From Phycisphaerales bacterium (lineage in GTDB: Bacteria > Planctomycetota > Phycisphaerae > Phycisphaerales > SM1A02), in NCBI GenBank assembly GCA_003520025.1, contig DOVP01000069.1:1-5088 (forward strand): a stretch of 5,088 nucleotides of DNA, in the 5' to 3' direction. The position numbers and the translations under genes were made by a program. Below, one piece after another: positions 1 to 5,088 of the stretch; within the stretch, counting starts at the first letter, position 1, and every line of letters begins with the position of its first letter. The notes under the pieces are model-generated. The model did no database searches. It saw only the letters and a list, made by a program, of their open reading frames with translations, and was not told the DNA's origin.

Positions 1-107
1 CTTCGGCTCAGGTTTCGGTGCTGGGGGCGGGGGCGGCGTCACAACCTTCGGTTCGGGTTTTGGTGCTGGCGGCGGGGCCGGGGGCACAACCTTCGGTTCA
101 GGCTTGG
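1..107. repeat. 45-bp in-frame tandem repeat encoding a 15-residue proline-rich unit
   Basis: Two full copies (1-45 and 46-90) and a partial third (91-107) each begin with cttcgg and run to cacaac before the next copy. On the minus strand each copy encodes PKPEPKVV(P/T)P(A/P)PPPA, at residues 206-220, 221-235 and 236 onward of the lipoprotein. Copies differ by scattered substitutions that mostly keep the Pro/Lys/Glu pattern. The array reaches base 1, so the true copy number is not visible. Confidence 0.85.
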
Positions 108-723
108 GCGTCACCGCCGCCACCAATACCGGCTCCGCAACCTCGCCGCGGTAGGCCGCCCATGGATCTGGTCCGTAGTCCCACCGCACCGGATCCGCTT
201 TGGCCACGTGGGTCGCTCGGTCTGGTGCCCACGCGAGCGCGCCGAGTTCACGCCCGAAGGCCACGATCGCCGCGTCGGGCTGCTCGTCGCCTTCGGCGGC
301 GCGGGTGAAGTTCCAACGATCGCCCTCACCTGTCAAGACGAGCAGCCATACGCAGCCGCGGCGACTCGGTGGCTTGACTCGCCGCAGATCGGCATCCACG
401 TCTGCCACCCCCGGATCGGTCAATCCCAATCGTGCGGCGGAATCCCAGACCCGAGCCATCTGTTCACGATCGAGCCTCCGAATCAGGGGGGGAAACGTGT
501 TCGGGCCGATGCCTCGCCTAGCCATATACCGCAAACTGCCATCCGGCTCGAGCACGATTCGACTTGTCCGCTGGTCCGCCCGATCGCCCTGCGGCCGCGA
601 AAGAATGGTCAGGTCCACCGAGAAGTCGTCCGGGACGGCCCCGAATGGGTCCACCCGACGCGACGTCGTCGAACAGGAAGTGAGCAGCACCGCCAACAGC
701 AGCAAAAACCGGCCTCGAAGCAT
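1..723 (-). CDS. Putative lipoprotein of unknown function with proline-rich C-terminal repeats (partial, runs off window start)
   Basis: The frame is open from an ATG at 723 to the window edge, giving 241 codons with no stop; the C-terminus lies outside. Residues 1-17 (MLRGRFLLLLAVLLTSC) form a lipoprotein signal peptide: basic n-region, Leu-rich core and lipobox LTS|C, so the mature protein should start at lipidated Cys17. Residues about 30-170 look like one compact soluble domain, with a predicted strand-rich start (SVDLTI, RIVLEPDGSLRY) and later WLLVLTGEGDRWNF, which I cannot assign to a family. From about residue 206 the chain becomes a Pro/Lys/Glu-rich 15-residue repeat (PKPEPKVV followed by a proline run), resembling the periplasm-spanning linkers of TonB-like or envelope-anchored proteins. 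That is analogy only. The gene diverges from pheT across 51 bp and has no Shine-Dalgarno. The lipobox, the sensible start and GC-rich codon use make it real coding sequence; the function is unknown. Confidence 0.85.
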   Translation of the reverse strand, partial: MLRGRFLLLLAVLLTSCSTTSRRVDPFGAVPDDFSVDLTILSRPQGDRADQRTSRIVLEPDGSLRYMARRGIGPNTFPPLIRRLDREQMARVWDSAARLGLTDPGVADVDADLRRVKPPSRRGCVWLLVLTGEGDRWNFTRAAEGDEQPDAAIVAFGRELGALAWAPDRATHVAKADPVRWDYGPDPWAAYRGEVAEPVLVAAVTPKPEPKVVPPAPPPAPKPEPKVVTPPPPPAPKPEPK

Positions 724-774
724 GGCGGCAAGTGTACGCCCTGCGAGCCCGCGCCGGGCGATACGCTACCCACC
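724..774. promoter_or_regulatory. Divergent intergenic region between the lipoprotein gene and pheT
   Basis: These 51 bp must hold or overlap the start signals of both genes, unless promoters lie inside the opposing coding sequence. Neither ATG has a Shine-Dalgarno. A -10-like hexamer TACACT lies on the minus strand (736 to 731), 7 nt before the lipoprotein ATG. A weaker one, TACGCT, lies on the plus strand (762-767), 7 nt before the pheT ATG. Neither has a convincing -35 box. The spacing would put the transcription start at or next to the ATG in each case. This is pattern reading on weak motifs. Confidence 0.35.
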
Positions 775-2793
775 ATGTACGCATCAGAGGCTTGGATCAA
801 CGACTACCTCGACCGCCCCGCCGACGCCGATGAGCAGGCCGACCTGCTCACCCACGCCGGCTTCCCGCTCGAGGGGCGAGAGGACCTGCCCGGCGATGTC
901 CGGCAGGACTTTGAAATGACCTCAAATCGAGGCGACTGCACCTGCCACGTCGGGCTCGCCCGCGAAATCGCTGCGTTGAGCAACCGCACGCTCTTCGTCC
1001 CGGTGGGCTCGCCTCAGGCCAACGGCCCGGAGGTGGACACCTTCGCCTCGCTCGATAACGAAGTACCGCAGCACTGCCCGCTGTACACCGGCCGCGTCAT
1101 CACTGACATCACGGTCGGACCCTCACCATCGCACATCAGCGAGCGGCTCATCGCCCGCGGCGACATCCCCCGCTCCAATCTCGTCGATGCCACCAACTTC
1201 GTGCTCTTTGAACTCGGCCAGCCAACGCATGTCTTCGACCTCGACACGCTTGCGGGCAACAAGATCGTTGTTCGCATGGCCCGCAAGGGCGAGAAGTTTC
1301 TGCCAATCGGCGAAGACGCAACCGAGATCGAACTGAACGGCACCGAACTGGTGATTGCAGATGCCGAGAAACCGATCGCCCTGGCCGGTGTCAAGGGCGG
1401 CGCGCTGACGGCGGTGACCGACGCAACAAAGAACATCCTCGTCGAGGCAGCGACCTTCGATCCGGTCATGGTGCGGCACACAAGCCGCCTGCACAACATC
1501 TCCAGCGACTCCTCGTTCCGATTCGAGCGAGGTGTCTCGCCCGGCCAGGTCAACGAAGCCGCCGAGCGATTGTGCCAACTCATCATCGACTCCGCGGGCG
1601 GCACGCTCGCGACAGGCGTCCTGACCGGCGGTGAGAATCTGCCAGCCAGAGCGGCTGTCACGATGCGAACCGCTCGCTGCCGCGATCTGCTCGGAATCAA
1701 CATTGACGACGGTACGCAAGTCGAAATGCTTGAAGGACTTGGCTTCGAGCCGTCCCTGAGTGGCGGTGTCATCACCGCGACCGTCCCCTGGCACCGCGGA
1801 GACATCCACCGCGAAGTCGACCTCATCGAAGAGATCATGCGGATGCACGGCTTTGCCGCCGTCCCCGTCCGGGAGACGCTCACCATCGCGCCGGCTGCCG
1901 ATCCACCGGACCACCGCGCAGCCGAGGCCATGATTGCGGCACTTGTCTCTGACGGATTCATCGAGACCGTCACGCATACGCTCATCAGTGAGCAGGATGC
2001 AGCAGCCTTTCTCCCCAGCGGATGTTCTTCGCGGCAAGTACACGAAACCCGCGCTGCAGGCGAGCCGGTGCTGCGGCCATCCATCATTCCAAGTCTGCTG
2101 CGGGTCCGCCGGCACAATGCCGATCAGGGCGTTGATGATCTGAGCCTCTTTGAACTGGGCAGCACCTTCCACCGCGCTGCCGACGGCACCGATGTTGAAA
2201 GTTTGGAACTTGGACTCCTGATGGATGTCCGCATCGCATCAGACGGCATCCGACCACTTCGCGGCATCGTCGATCATGTCGCTCGGGCACTCGCTGGTGT
2301 GGACGCCGCCGTCACGGTCGAGCCTTGTGCGGATCTGTCGTGGCTTGCCCCGGCCGCAGCCGTCTCGATCAATGATGTCTGTGTCGGACACATCGGTCGC
2401 CTGAATGAAGCCGTCGCCCCCGGCGACGGTGGATGGCTCGCTGGGGCCATTCGCCCCGAAGCCTTCATGCAAACGGACCTGCCGGAGCGGGAAGCGCACC
2501 GCCTGCCAGAACACCCTGCGATCGAGCGGGATCTTTCACTCATCGTGCCTGAATCAATCACCTGGGCGCAGCTCGTCGCCATCGCAGATGGTTTGGACAT
2601 GCCGCACCATGAAGCAACCGAGTTCGTCACGGTGTATCGCGGCAAAGGCATCCCCGATGGACAGAAGTCCGTCAGCATGCGGCTGCGTTTCCGAGCCGCG
2701 GACCGTACGCTGACCCACGAAGAAGTCGATGGCCCCATCGAGTCGCTCATTGCAGCATTCCGGGCCGAAGTCGGTGCCGAGATCAGAGGCTGA
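775..2793 (+). CDS. pheT: Phenylalanine--tRNA ligase beta subunit, short form lacking the EMAP/OB domain
   Basis: Beta subunit of the cytoplasmic alpha2beta2 enzyme that charges tRNA-Phe; it carries the editing site and tRNA contacts. The ATG at 775 is chosen because MYASEAWINDYL aligns with the usual PheT N-terminus; the frame stays open upstream to 208, but that stretch is antisense to the lipoprotein gene. Length is 672 residues against 795 in E. coli. Visible parts: split B1 region with TSNRGDC at 49-55 (family TPNRADC); B3/B4 editing domain about 100-285; B5 about 292-366, where D343, D349, E352 and E353 keep the spacing of the Mg ligands shared with PheS; B6/B7 core about 380-565; anticodon-binding FDX-ACB domain about 578-671 (VYRGKGIPDGQKS). 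Editing residues equivalent to E. coli H265, G318 and E334 appear kept as H152, G208 and E224. About 113 residues, matching the E. coli EMAP/OB domain, are absent between residues 36 and 49. No pheS lies directly upstream. Confidence 0.97.
   Translation: MYASEAWINDYLDRPADADEQADLLTHAGFPLEGREDLPGDVRQDFEMTSNRGDCTCHVGLAREIAALSNRTLFVPVGSPQANGPEVDTFASLDNEVPQHCPLYTGRVITDITVGPSPSHISERLIARGDIPRSNLVDATNFVLFELGQPTHVFDLDTLAGNKIVVRMARKGEKFLPIGEDATEIELNGTELVIADAEKPIALAGVKGGALTAVTDATKNILVEAATFDPVMVRHTSRLHNISSDSSFRFERGVSPGQVNEAAERLCQLIIDSAGGTLATGVLTGGENLPARAAVTMRTARCRDLLGINIDDGTQVEMLEGLGFEPSLSGGVITATVPWHRGDIHREVDLIEEIMRMHGFAAVPVRETLTIAPAADPPDHRAAEAMIAALVSDGFIETVTHTLISEQDAAAFLPSGCSSRQVHETRAAGEPVLRPSIIPSLLRVRRHNADQGVDDLSLFELGSTFHRAADGTDVESLELGLLMDVRIASDGIRPLRGIVDHVARALAGVDAAVTVEPCADLSWLAPAAAVSINDVCVGHIGRLNEAVAPGDGGWLAGAIRPEAFMQTDLPEREAHRLPEHPAIERDLSLIVPESITWAQLVAIADGLDMPHHEATEFVTVYRGKGIPDGQKSVSMRLRFRAADRTLTHEEVDGPIESLIAAFRAEVGAEIRG
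2785..2789 (+). promoter_or_regulatory. Shine-Dalgarno (AGAGG) for the cyclodeaminase-family gene
   Basis: AGAGG lies inside the last codons of pheT, 6 nt before the ATG at 2796. Its GAGG core can pair with the CCUC of the 16S 3' end. It supports 2796 as the start and suggests translation restarts directly after the pheT stop. Confidence 0.55.
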
Positions 2794-2795
2794 CT

Positions 2796-3401
2796 ATGGA
2801 ACTTCAGGAACTCAAGGTCGAATCGCTGCTCCGCTCACTCGGCGAGAAGTGCCCGACGCCCGGTGGCGGCGCAGCTGCCGGCGTGACCGCCGCGATCGGA
2901 CTCGCTGCGGGCCGCATGGTGCTGGCCTATTCGATCGGCCGCAAAGAACTGGGCGAGCACGAAACCGCCAACAACGCCGCTCTTCAGGAACTCGAAGCAT
3001 GGCGAGACGAAGCCGTCGCGCTCGCAGAAGCCGATGCCGAAGCATTTGGCGTGCTCTCGGCGTTGTGGAAACTTCCGGAAGATCACCCGGAACGCCTCGC
3101 CGACTGGGACGCCGCCGTCCATGCCGCCATCAACGCGCCGCTGGCCATGTGCCGGCTTTGCCGCAGCGCGGCAGAACTGCTCGCAGATCTGCCGGACCGC
3201 ACCAACCCCATGCTCGCAAGTGACCTTGCCGTCGCCGCCATTCTCCTCCATGCTGCCTGCGCAGCTGCCGCGTGGAATGTGCGTATCAACCTGCCAAGCC
3301 TTGCCGACGAAACCGAACGCGCCCGCTTTGCAGGAGAAGCAGCCGACGATGTGGAGCGGTGTCGTGATCTTGCAACGCAGGTTGAAATCGCCTGCGAATA
3401 G
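2796..3401 (+). CDS. Cyclodeaminase/cyclohydrolase family protein (FTCD_C; methenyl-THF cyclohydrolase FchA-like)
   Basis: A 201-residue protein matching the stand-alone form of the C-terminal domain of formiminotransferase-cyclodeaminase. Characterised members deaminate 5-formimino-THF or hydrolyse 5,10-methenyl-THF (FchA, about 210 residues), both in cytoplasmic one-carbon folate metabolism. The family hallmark CPTPGGGAAAG is at residues 19-29. A second conserved stretch is NPMLASDLAVAAILLHAA (137-154), followed by NVRINLPSLAD (161-171). The rest is Ala/Leu-rich and should be helical, as in this all-helical dimer-forming fold. The start lies 2 bp after the pheT stop with an AGAGG site 6 nt upstream, so it is very probably co-transcribed with pheT. 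Which of the two reactions it performs cannot be told from sequence; no histidine-degradation gene or formiminotransferase domain is in the window, which mildly favours the cyclohydrolase role. Confidence 0.93.
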   Translation: MELQELKVESLLRSLGEKCPTPGGGAAAGVTAAIGLAAGRMVLAYSIGRKELGEHETANNAALQELEAWRDEAVALAEADAEAFGVLSALWKLPEDHPERLADWDAAVHAAINAPLAMCRLCRSAAELLADLPDRTNPMLASDLAVAAILLHAACAAAAWNVRINLPSLADETERARFAGEAADDVERCRDLATQVEIACE

Positions 3402-3410
3402 GTCCGCGGT
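3402..3410. other. Convergent junction with no recognisable terminator
   Basis: Only 9 bp (gtccgcggt) separate the TAG of the cyclodeaminase-family gene from the TGA of mqnC on the other strand. It contains the palindrome CCGCGG, but I see no stem followed by a T-run in either direction here or in the flanking gene ends. Termination would have to be Rho-dependent, lie within the opposing gene, or rely on transcript collision. Confidence 0.5.
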
Positions 3411-4781
3411 TCAGTCCGCCTGCCCCACCGTCACCGGAACCGGCTCGTCGCTGCATTCGCCCTGAACATGCAGTTTCGCCTCCCGAAATTCAGACCAGTC
3501 ATCGACCTGCAGATCCGGCGATAAATCGCTGTCGTGAACCGTAAGCAGGTCGTAGGTGTTATCACGCTGAGCGGGGGTGAAGCCGGCATCTCGAATGAGA
3601 TGGCAAAGGACGGGCTCGCTGAGACAGTAGGTCGTGCCAGCGGCACTCACGACATTTTCTTCCATCATCACCGAGCCCATGTCATTGGCGCCGAATGACA
3701 ACGCCAGTTGCCCGACATGTGGCCCCATCGTCACCCAAGAAGCGCCAATGGAGTAGATGTTGTCGAGCATCAGGCGGCTGATGGCTTGCGTTCGCAGATA
3801 GGCGCTGGCGCCAGCAAGACGGAGACGCCTGCCGAAATCCGTATCTGCCGATTTCTCGCCGTTGCCATCGAGTTGCGCGACAACGTCGCCGGGGAAGTCA
3901 CCCTCGTCGTCCCAATCCGGCAGGCGACCGAGCGGCGTGTTCTCTCGCTGGAACGGCCATGAAATGAAGGCCATGTATCGCCCGCCACCATCACGCTCGA
4001 AGTCACTGAGCGATTTGTCCTGCCATTTGCGAACCAGATCCATGTGATGAATGCGATCGGCAATGCCTTCGATGTGTCCGAACATCATCGTCGCTGAAGT
4101 GTTCATGCCGAGTTCGTGCGCCACGTGCATGACCGTCAGCCAGATGTCGGCACTGCACTTGCCGAGGCCGATCTTTCGCCGCACAGCAGACGCAAAAATC
4201 TCGCCGCCGCCGCCCGGAATCGACTTCAGGCCCGCAGCCTGCAAACGCTCAAGCACCCACCTGACCTTCGCGCGGAAGTCACCTCCGGGCGGATCGAAGA
4301 AATGGACGAACTCGACGATCTCGGGCGGACTGAAAGCGTGGACATGGACATCAGGGCAGGCCTCGCCGAGTTCGCAGAGCAGCGTCTGGTACCACGACAA
4401 TGGCAAGTCTGGATTCATGCCCCCCTGCATCAATATTTGCGAGCCACCGATGGATTGGAGTTCATTGACCTTTGCGATGATCTCGGCGTTGGTGAGTGTG
4501 TATGCCTCGGCATCTCCAGCATCACGCCTGAACGCGCAGAAGGTGCACTTGGCCGTACAGACGTTCGTGTAATTGATGTTGCGGTCTATGACATATGTTC
4601 GGATATGCTCGCCGTGGAGGGTTCGGCAACGCGCATCAGCCCAGTATCCAAGTTCCGCAAGCGGCATCTCGTGGTAGAGTTGCAGCGCCTGCTCACTGCT
4701 CAAACGCACGTTTCCCGCCGAAACATCGGCGAGCAGGCCAGCATCGCGCGGGTCAACTTGTGGTCTCTGCGGCGGAGGCAT
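3411..4781 (-). CDS. mqnC: Cyclic dehypoxanthinyl futalosine synthase (radical SAM), menaquinone biosynthesis
   Basis: Radical SAM enzyme of the futalosine pathway; it cyclises dehypoxanthine futalosine to its cyclic form on the way to menaquinone. The cluster-binding CX3CX2C motif is C75, C79 and C82 within NYTNVCTAKCTFCAF. Other MqnC signatures are VIDRNINYTNVC (64-75), ILMQGGMNPDL (116-126), HAFSPPEI (148-155), IPGGGGEI (188-195), TMMFGHIEG (231-239), AFISWPFQRENTPL (271-284), RLMLDNI (336-342), SWVTMGPHVGQLALSFGAND (348-367) and MMEENVVSAAG (372-382). These fit MqnC better than the related MqnE or CofG/CofH. At 456 residues it is longer than the usual 360-390. The excess lies in short insertions near 163-174 and 255-267, a larger one about 286-320 rich in Asp/Gly, and a tail after residue about 411. 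The ATG at 4781 puts about 60 residues before VIDRN, normal for the family. No Shine-Dalgarno is seen. No other mqn gene is nearby. Confidence 0.95.
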   Translation of the reverse strand: MPPPQRPQVDPRDAGLLADVSAGNVRLSSEQALQLYHEMPLAELGYWADARCRTLHGEHIRTYVIDRNINYTNVCTAKCTFCAFRRDAGDAEAYTLTNAEIIAKVNELQSIGGSQILMQGGMNPDLPLSWYQTLLCELGEACPDVHVHAFSPPEIVEFVHFFDPPGGDFRAKVRWVLERLQAAGLKSIPGGGGEIFASAVRRKIGLGKCSADIWLTVMHVAHELGMNTSATMMFGHIEGIADRIHHMDLVRKWQDKSLSDFERDGGGRYMAFISWPFQRENTPLGRLPDWDDEGDFPGDVVAQLDGNGEKSADTDFGRRLRLAGASAYLRTQAISRLMLDNIYSIGASWVTMGPHVGQLALSFGANDMGSVMMEENVVSAAGTTYCLSEPVLCHLIRDAGFTPAQRDNTYDLLTVHDSDLSPDLQVDDWSEFREAKLHVQGECSDEPVPVTVGQAD

Positions 4782-4791
4782 GGAACCGCAG

Positions 4792-4797
4792 ATGATA
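4792..4797 (-). promoter_or_regulatory. Possible -10 box of mqnC (TATCAT)
   Basis: TATCAT matches the TATAAT consensus at 5 of 6 positions and ends 10 nt before the mqnC ATG. No good -35 box sits 16-18 bp upstream. If used, transcription would begin about 4 nt before the start codon, giving a nearly leaderless message, in line with the missing Shine-Dalgarno. Confidence 0.35.
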
Positions 4798-4854
4798 GCC
4801 CTTTATTCCCTTGGTAGAACAGTGTTTGGAAAGAAGATGAAAACGAGTGATGGA

Positions 4855-4872
4855 TCGACCTGAGGCGGTCGA
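4855..4872. repeat. Inverted repeat TCGACC-6 nt-GGTCGA upstream of ilvE
   Basis: Perfect 6-bp arms (4855-4860 and 4867-4872) flank a 6-nt spacer TGAGGC. It ends 42 bp before the ilvE ATG and lies 73 bp upstream of the mqnC ATG. It could be a regulator binding site or a small hairpin. There is no T-run after it on the plus strand, so it is not an intrinsic terminator in that direction. A 6-bp palindrome can arise by chance in a region of this size. Confidence 0.4.
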
Positions 4873-4895
4873 GCCTGCTACTGTGTGACTTCATC

Positions 4896-4902
4896 AAAGG
4901 AG
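4896..4902 (+). promoter_or_regulatory. Shine-Dalgarno (AAAGGAG) for ilvE
   Basis: AAAGGAG is a strong match to the anti-Shine-Dalgarno complement and lies 12 nt before the ATG at 4915, slightly long but usable. It is the best ribosome-binding site in the window and decides the start in favour of 4915 over the in-frame ATG at 4990. Confidence 0.7.
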
Positions 4903-4914
4903 TTTGAGAGTTCC

Positions 4915-5088
4915 ATGTCTGACCAGTCGACGCTTTCGACGCCAGCCACCACCGCAACAGGTCCCCTTCCATTGACCGGACAGGTCTGGATGAACGGATG
5001 CCTCGTTCCGATGGAAGAGGCCGCCGTGAGCATCTTGGATCACGGTCTGCTTTATGGCGACGGCTGCTTCGAGGGCATTCGGGTCTAC
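4915..5088 (+). CDS. ilvE: Branched-chain amino acid aminotransferase-like protein, N-terminus (partial, runs off window end)
   Basis: The first 58 codons are visible and the frame is still open at the window end. After a Ser/Thr/Pro-rich lead of about 22 residues, the sequence [20 protein letters not shown] (24-43), continued by [15 protein letters not shown] (44-58), is the N-terminal signature of fold-type IV PLP aminotransferases. The YGDG-FEGIR form is typical of IlvE, which transfers amino groups between Val, Leu or Ile and 2-oxoglutarate in the cytoplasm. The catalytic lysine and the rest of the PLP site are beyond the window. Relatives sharing this start include D-amino-acid transaminase and 4-amino-4-deoxychorismate lyase; the FEGIR stretch favours IlvE, but the subfamily is not settled by 58 residues. 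It diverges from mqnC and has a good AAAGGAG site. Confidence 0.85.
   Translation, partial: MSDQSTLSTPATTATGPLPLTGQVWMNGCLVPMEEAAVSILDHGLLYGDGCFEGIRVY

Larger units (their letters stand above)
4782..4914. promoter_or_regulatory. Divergent intergenic region between mqnC and ilvE
   Basis: These 133 bp separate two genes that point away from each other and should hold both promoters. The part from about 4797 to 4850 is visibly more A/T-rich than the surrounding genes. It contains a TATCAT hexamer facing mqnC, a 6-bp inverted repeat at 4855-4872, and the AAAGGAG ribosome-binding site of ilvE. I could not place a convincing -35/-10 pair for ilvE. Confidence 0.55.

Noticed and set aside
1..107. 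Tandem repeat as a CRISPR array
   Set aside because: The 45-bp units adjoin without unique spacers, vary by substitution, and are in frame within a coding sequence.
208..774. In-frame upstream extension of pheT by 189 codons
   Set aside because: It is antisense to the lipoprotein gene, its translation does not resemble PheT, and the normal PheT N-terminus begins at 775.
200..919. Plus-strand 239-codon open frame over the lipoprotein gene and the start of pheT
   Set aside because: It overlaps two better-supported genes, and its Ser/Arg/Thr-rich translation is typical of an out-of-frame shadow.
1014..2172. Two long minus-strand open frames (367 and 349 codons) inside pheT
   Set aside because: They are antisense to a well-conserved pheT, overlap each other in different frames, and read as Arg/Ser/Pro-rich or low-complexity sequence with no recognisable domain, as expected for shadow frames of GC-rich coding DNA.
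3404..3409. CCGCGG palindrome as a bidirectional terminator
   Set aside because: A 6-bp palindrome has no loop and no T-run on either side, so it cannot form a normal intrinsic terminator.
4116..4817. Plus-strand 233-codon open frame antisense to mqnC and its promoter region
   Set aside because: mqnC is clearly conserved on the opposite strand, and this translation has no recognisable domain and no ribosome-binding site.

Overview
This is a GC-rich bacterial window holding five genes: three complete and one cut off at each edge. The mix suggests a planctomycete, possibly of the Phycisphaerae. The clues are a PheT that lacks the usual EMAP/OB tRNA-binding domain, a futalosine-pathway menaquinone gene (mqnC) with extra loops, a Pro/Lys/Glu-rich lipoprotein, and few Shine-Dalgarno sequences. 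The taxon is an inference from general familiarity, not from a marker gene.

Layout. Positions 723 down to 1 (minus strand) encode the N-terminal 241 residues of an unrecognised lipoprotein, ending at the window edge inside 45-bp proline-rich tandem repeats. A 51-bp divergent gap follows. On the plus strand, pheT (phenylalanyl-tRNA synthetase beta subunit, 775-2793) is followed 2 bp later by a small cyclodeaminase/cyclohydrolase-family folate enzyme (2796-3401), so the two almost certainly share a transcript. Facing them tail-to-tail, with only 9 bp between stop codons, is mqnC (4781 down to 3411, minus strand), a radical SAM cyclic dehypoxanthinyl futalosine synthase. A 133-bp divergent intergenic region then leads to the first 58 codons of a branched-chain aminotransferase-like gene (ilvE, 4915 onward, plus strand), which has a clear Shine-Dalgarno and a 6-bp inverted repeat upstream.

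The genes serve housekeeping functions: translation, one-carbon folate metabolism, menaquinone synthesis and branched-chain amino acid metabolism. Apart from the likely pheT-cyclodeaminase operon, I see no shared pathway. I found no mobile element, CRISPR array, tRNA, rRNA or defence system, and no evidence for an undescribed multi-gene system. The points most worth a second look are the domain-reduced PheT not preceded by pheS, the MqnC insertions, and the -10-like hexamers placed so that the three genes without a Shine-Dalgarno could be leaderless or nearly so.
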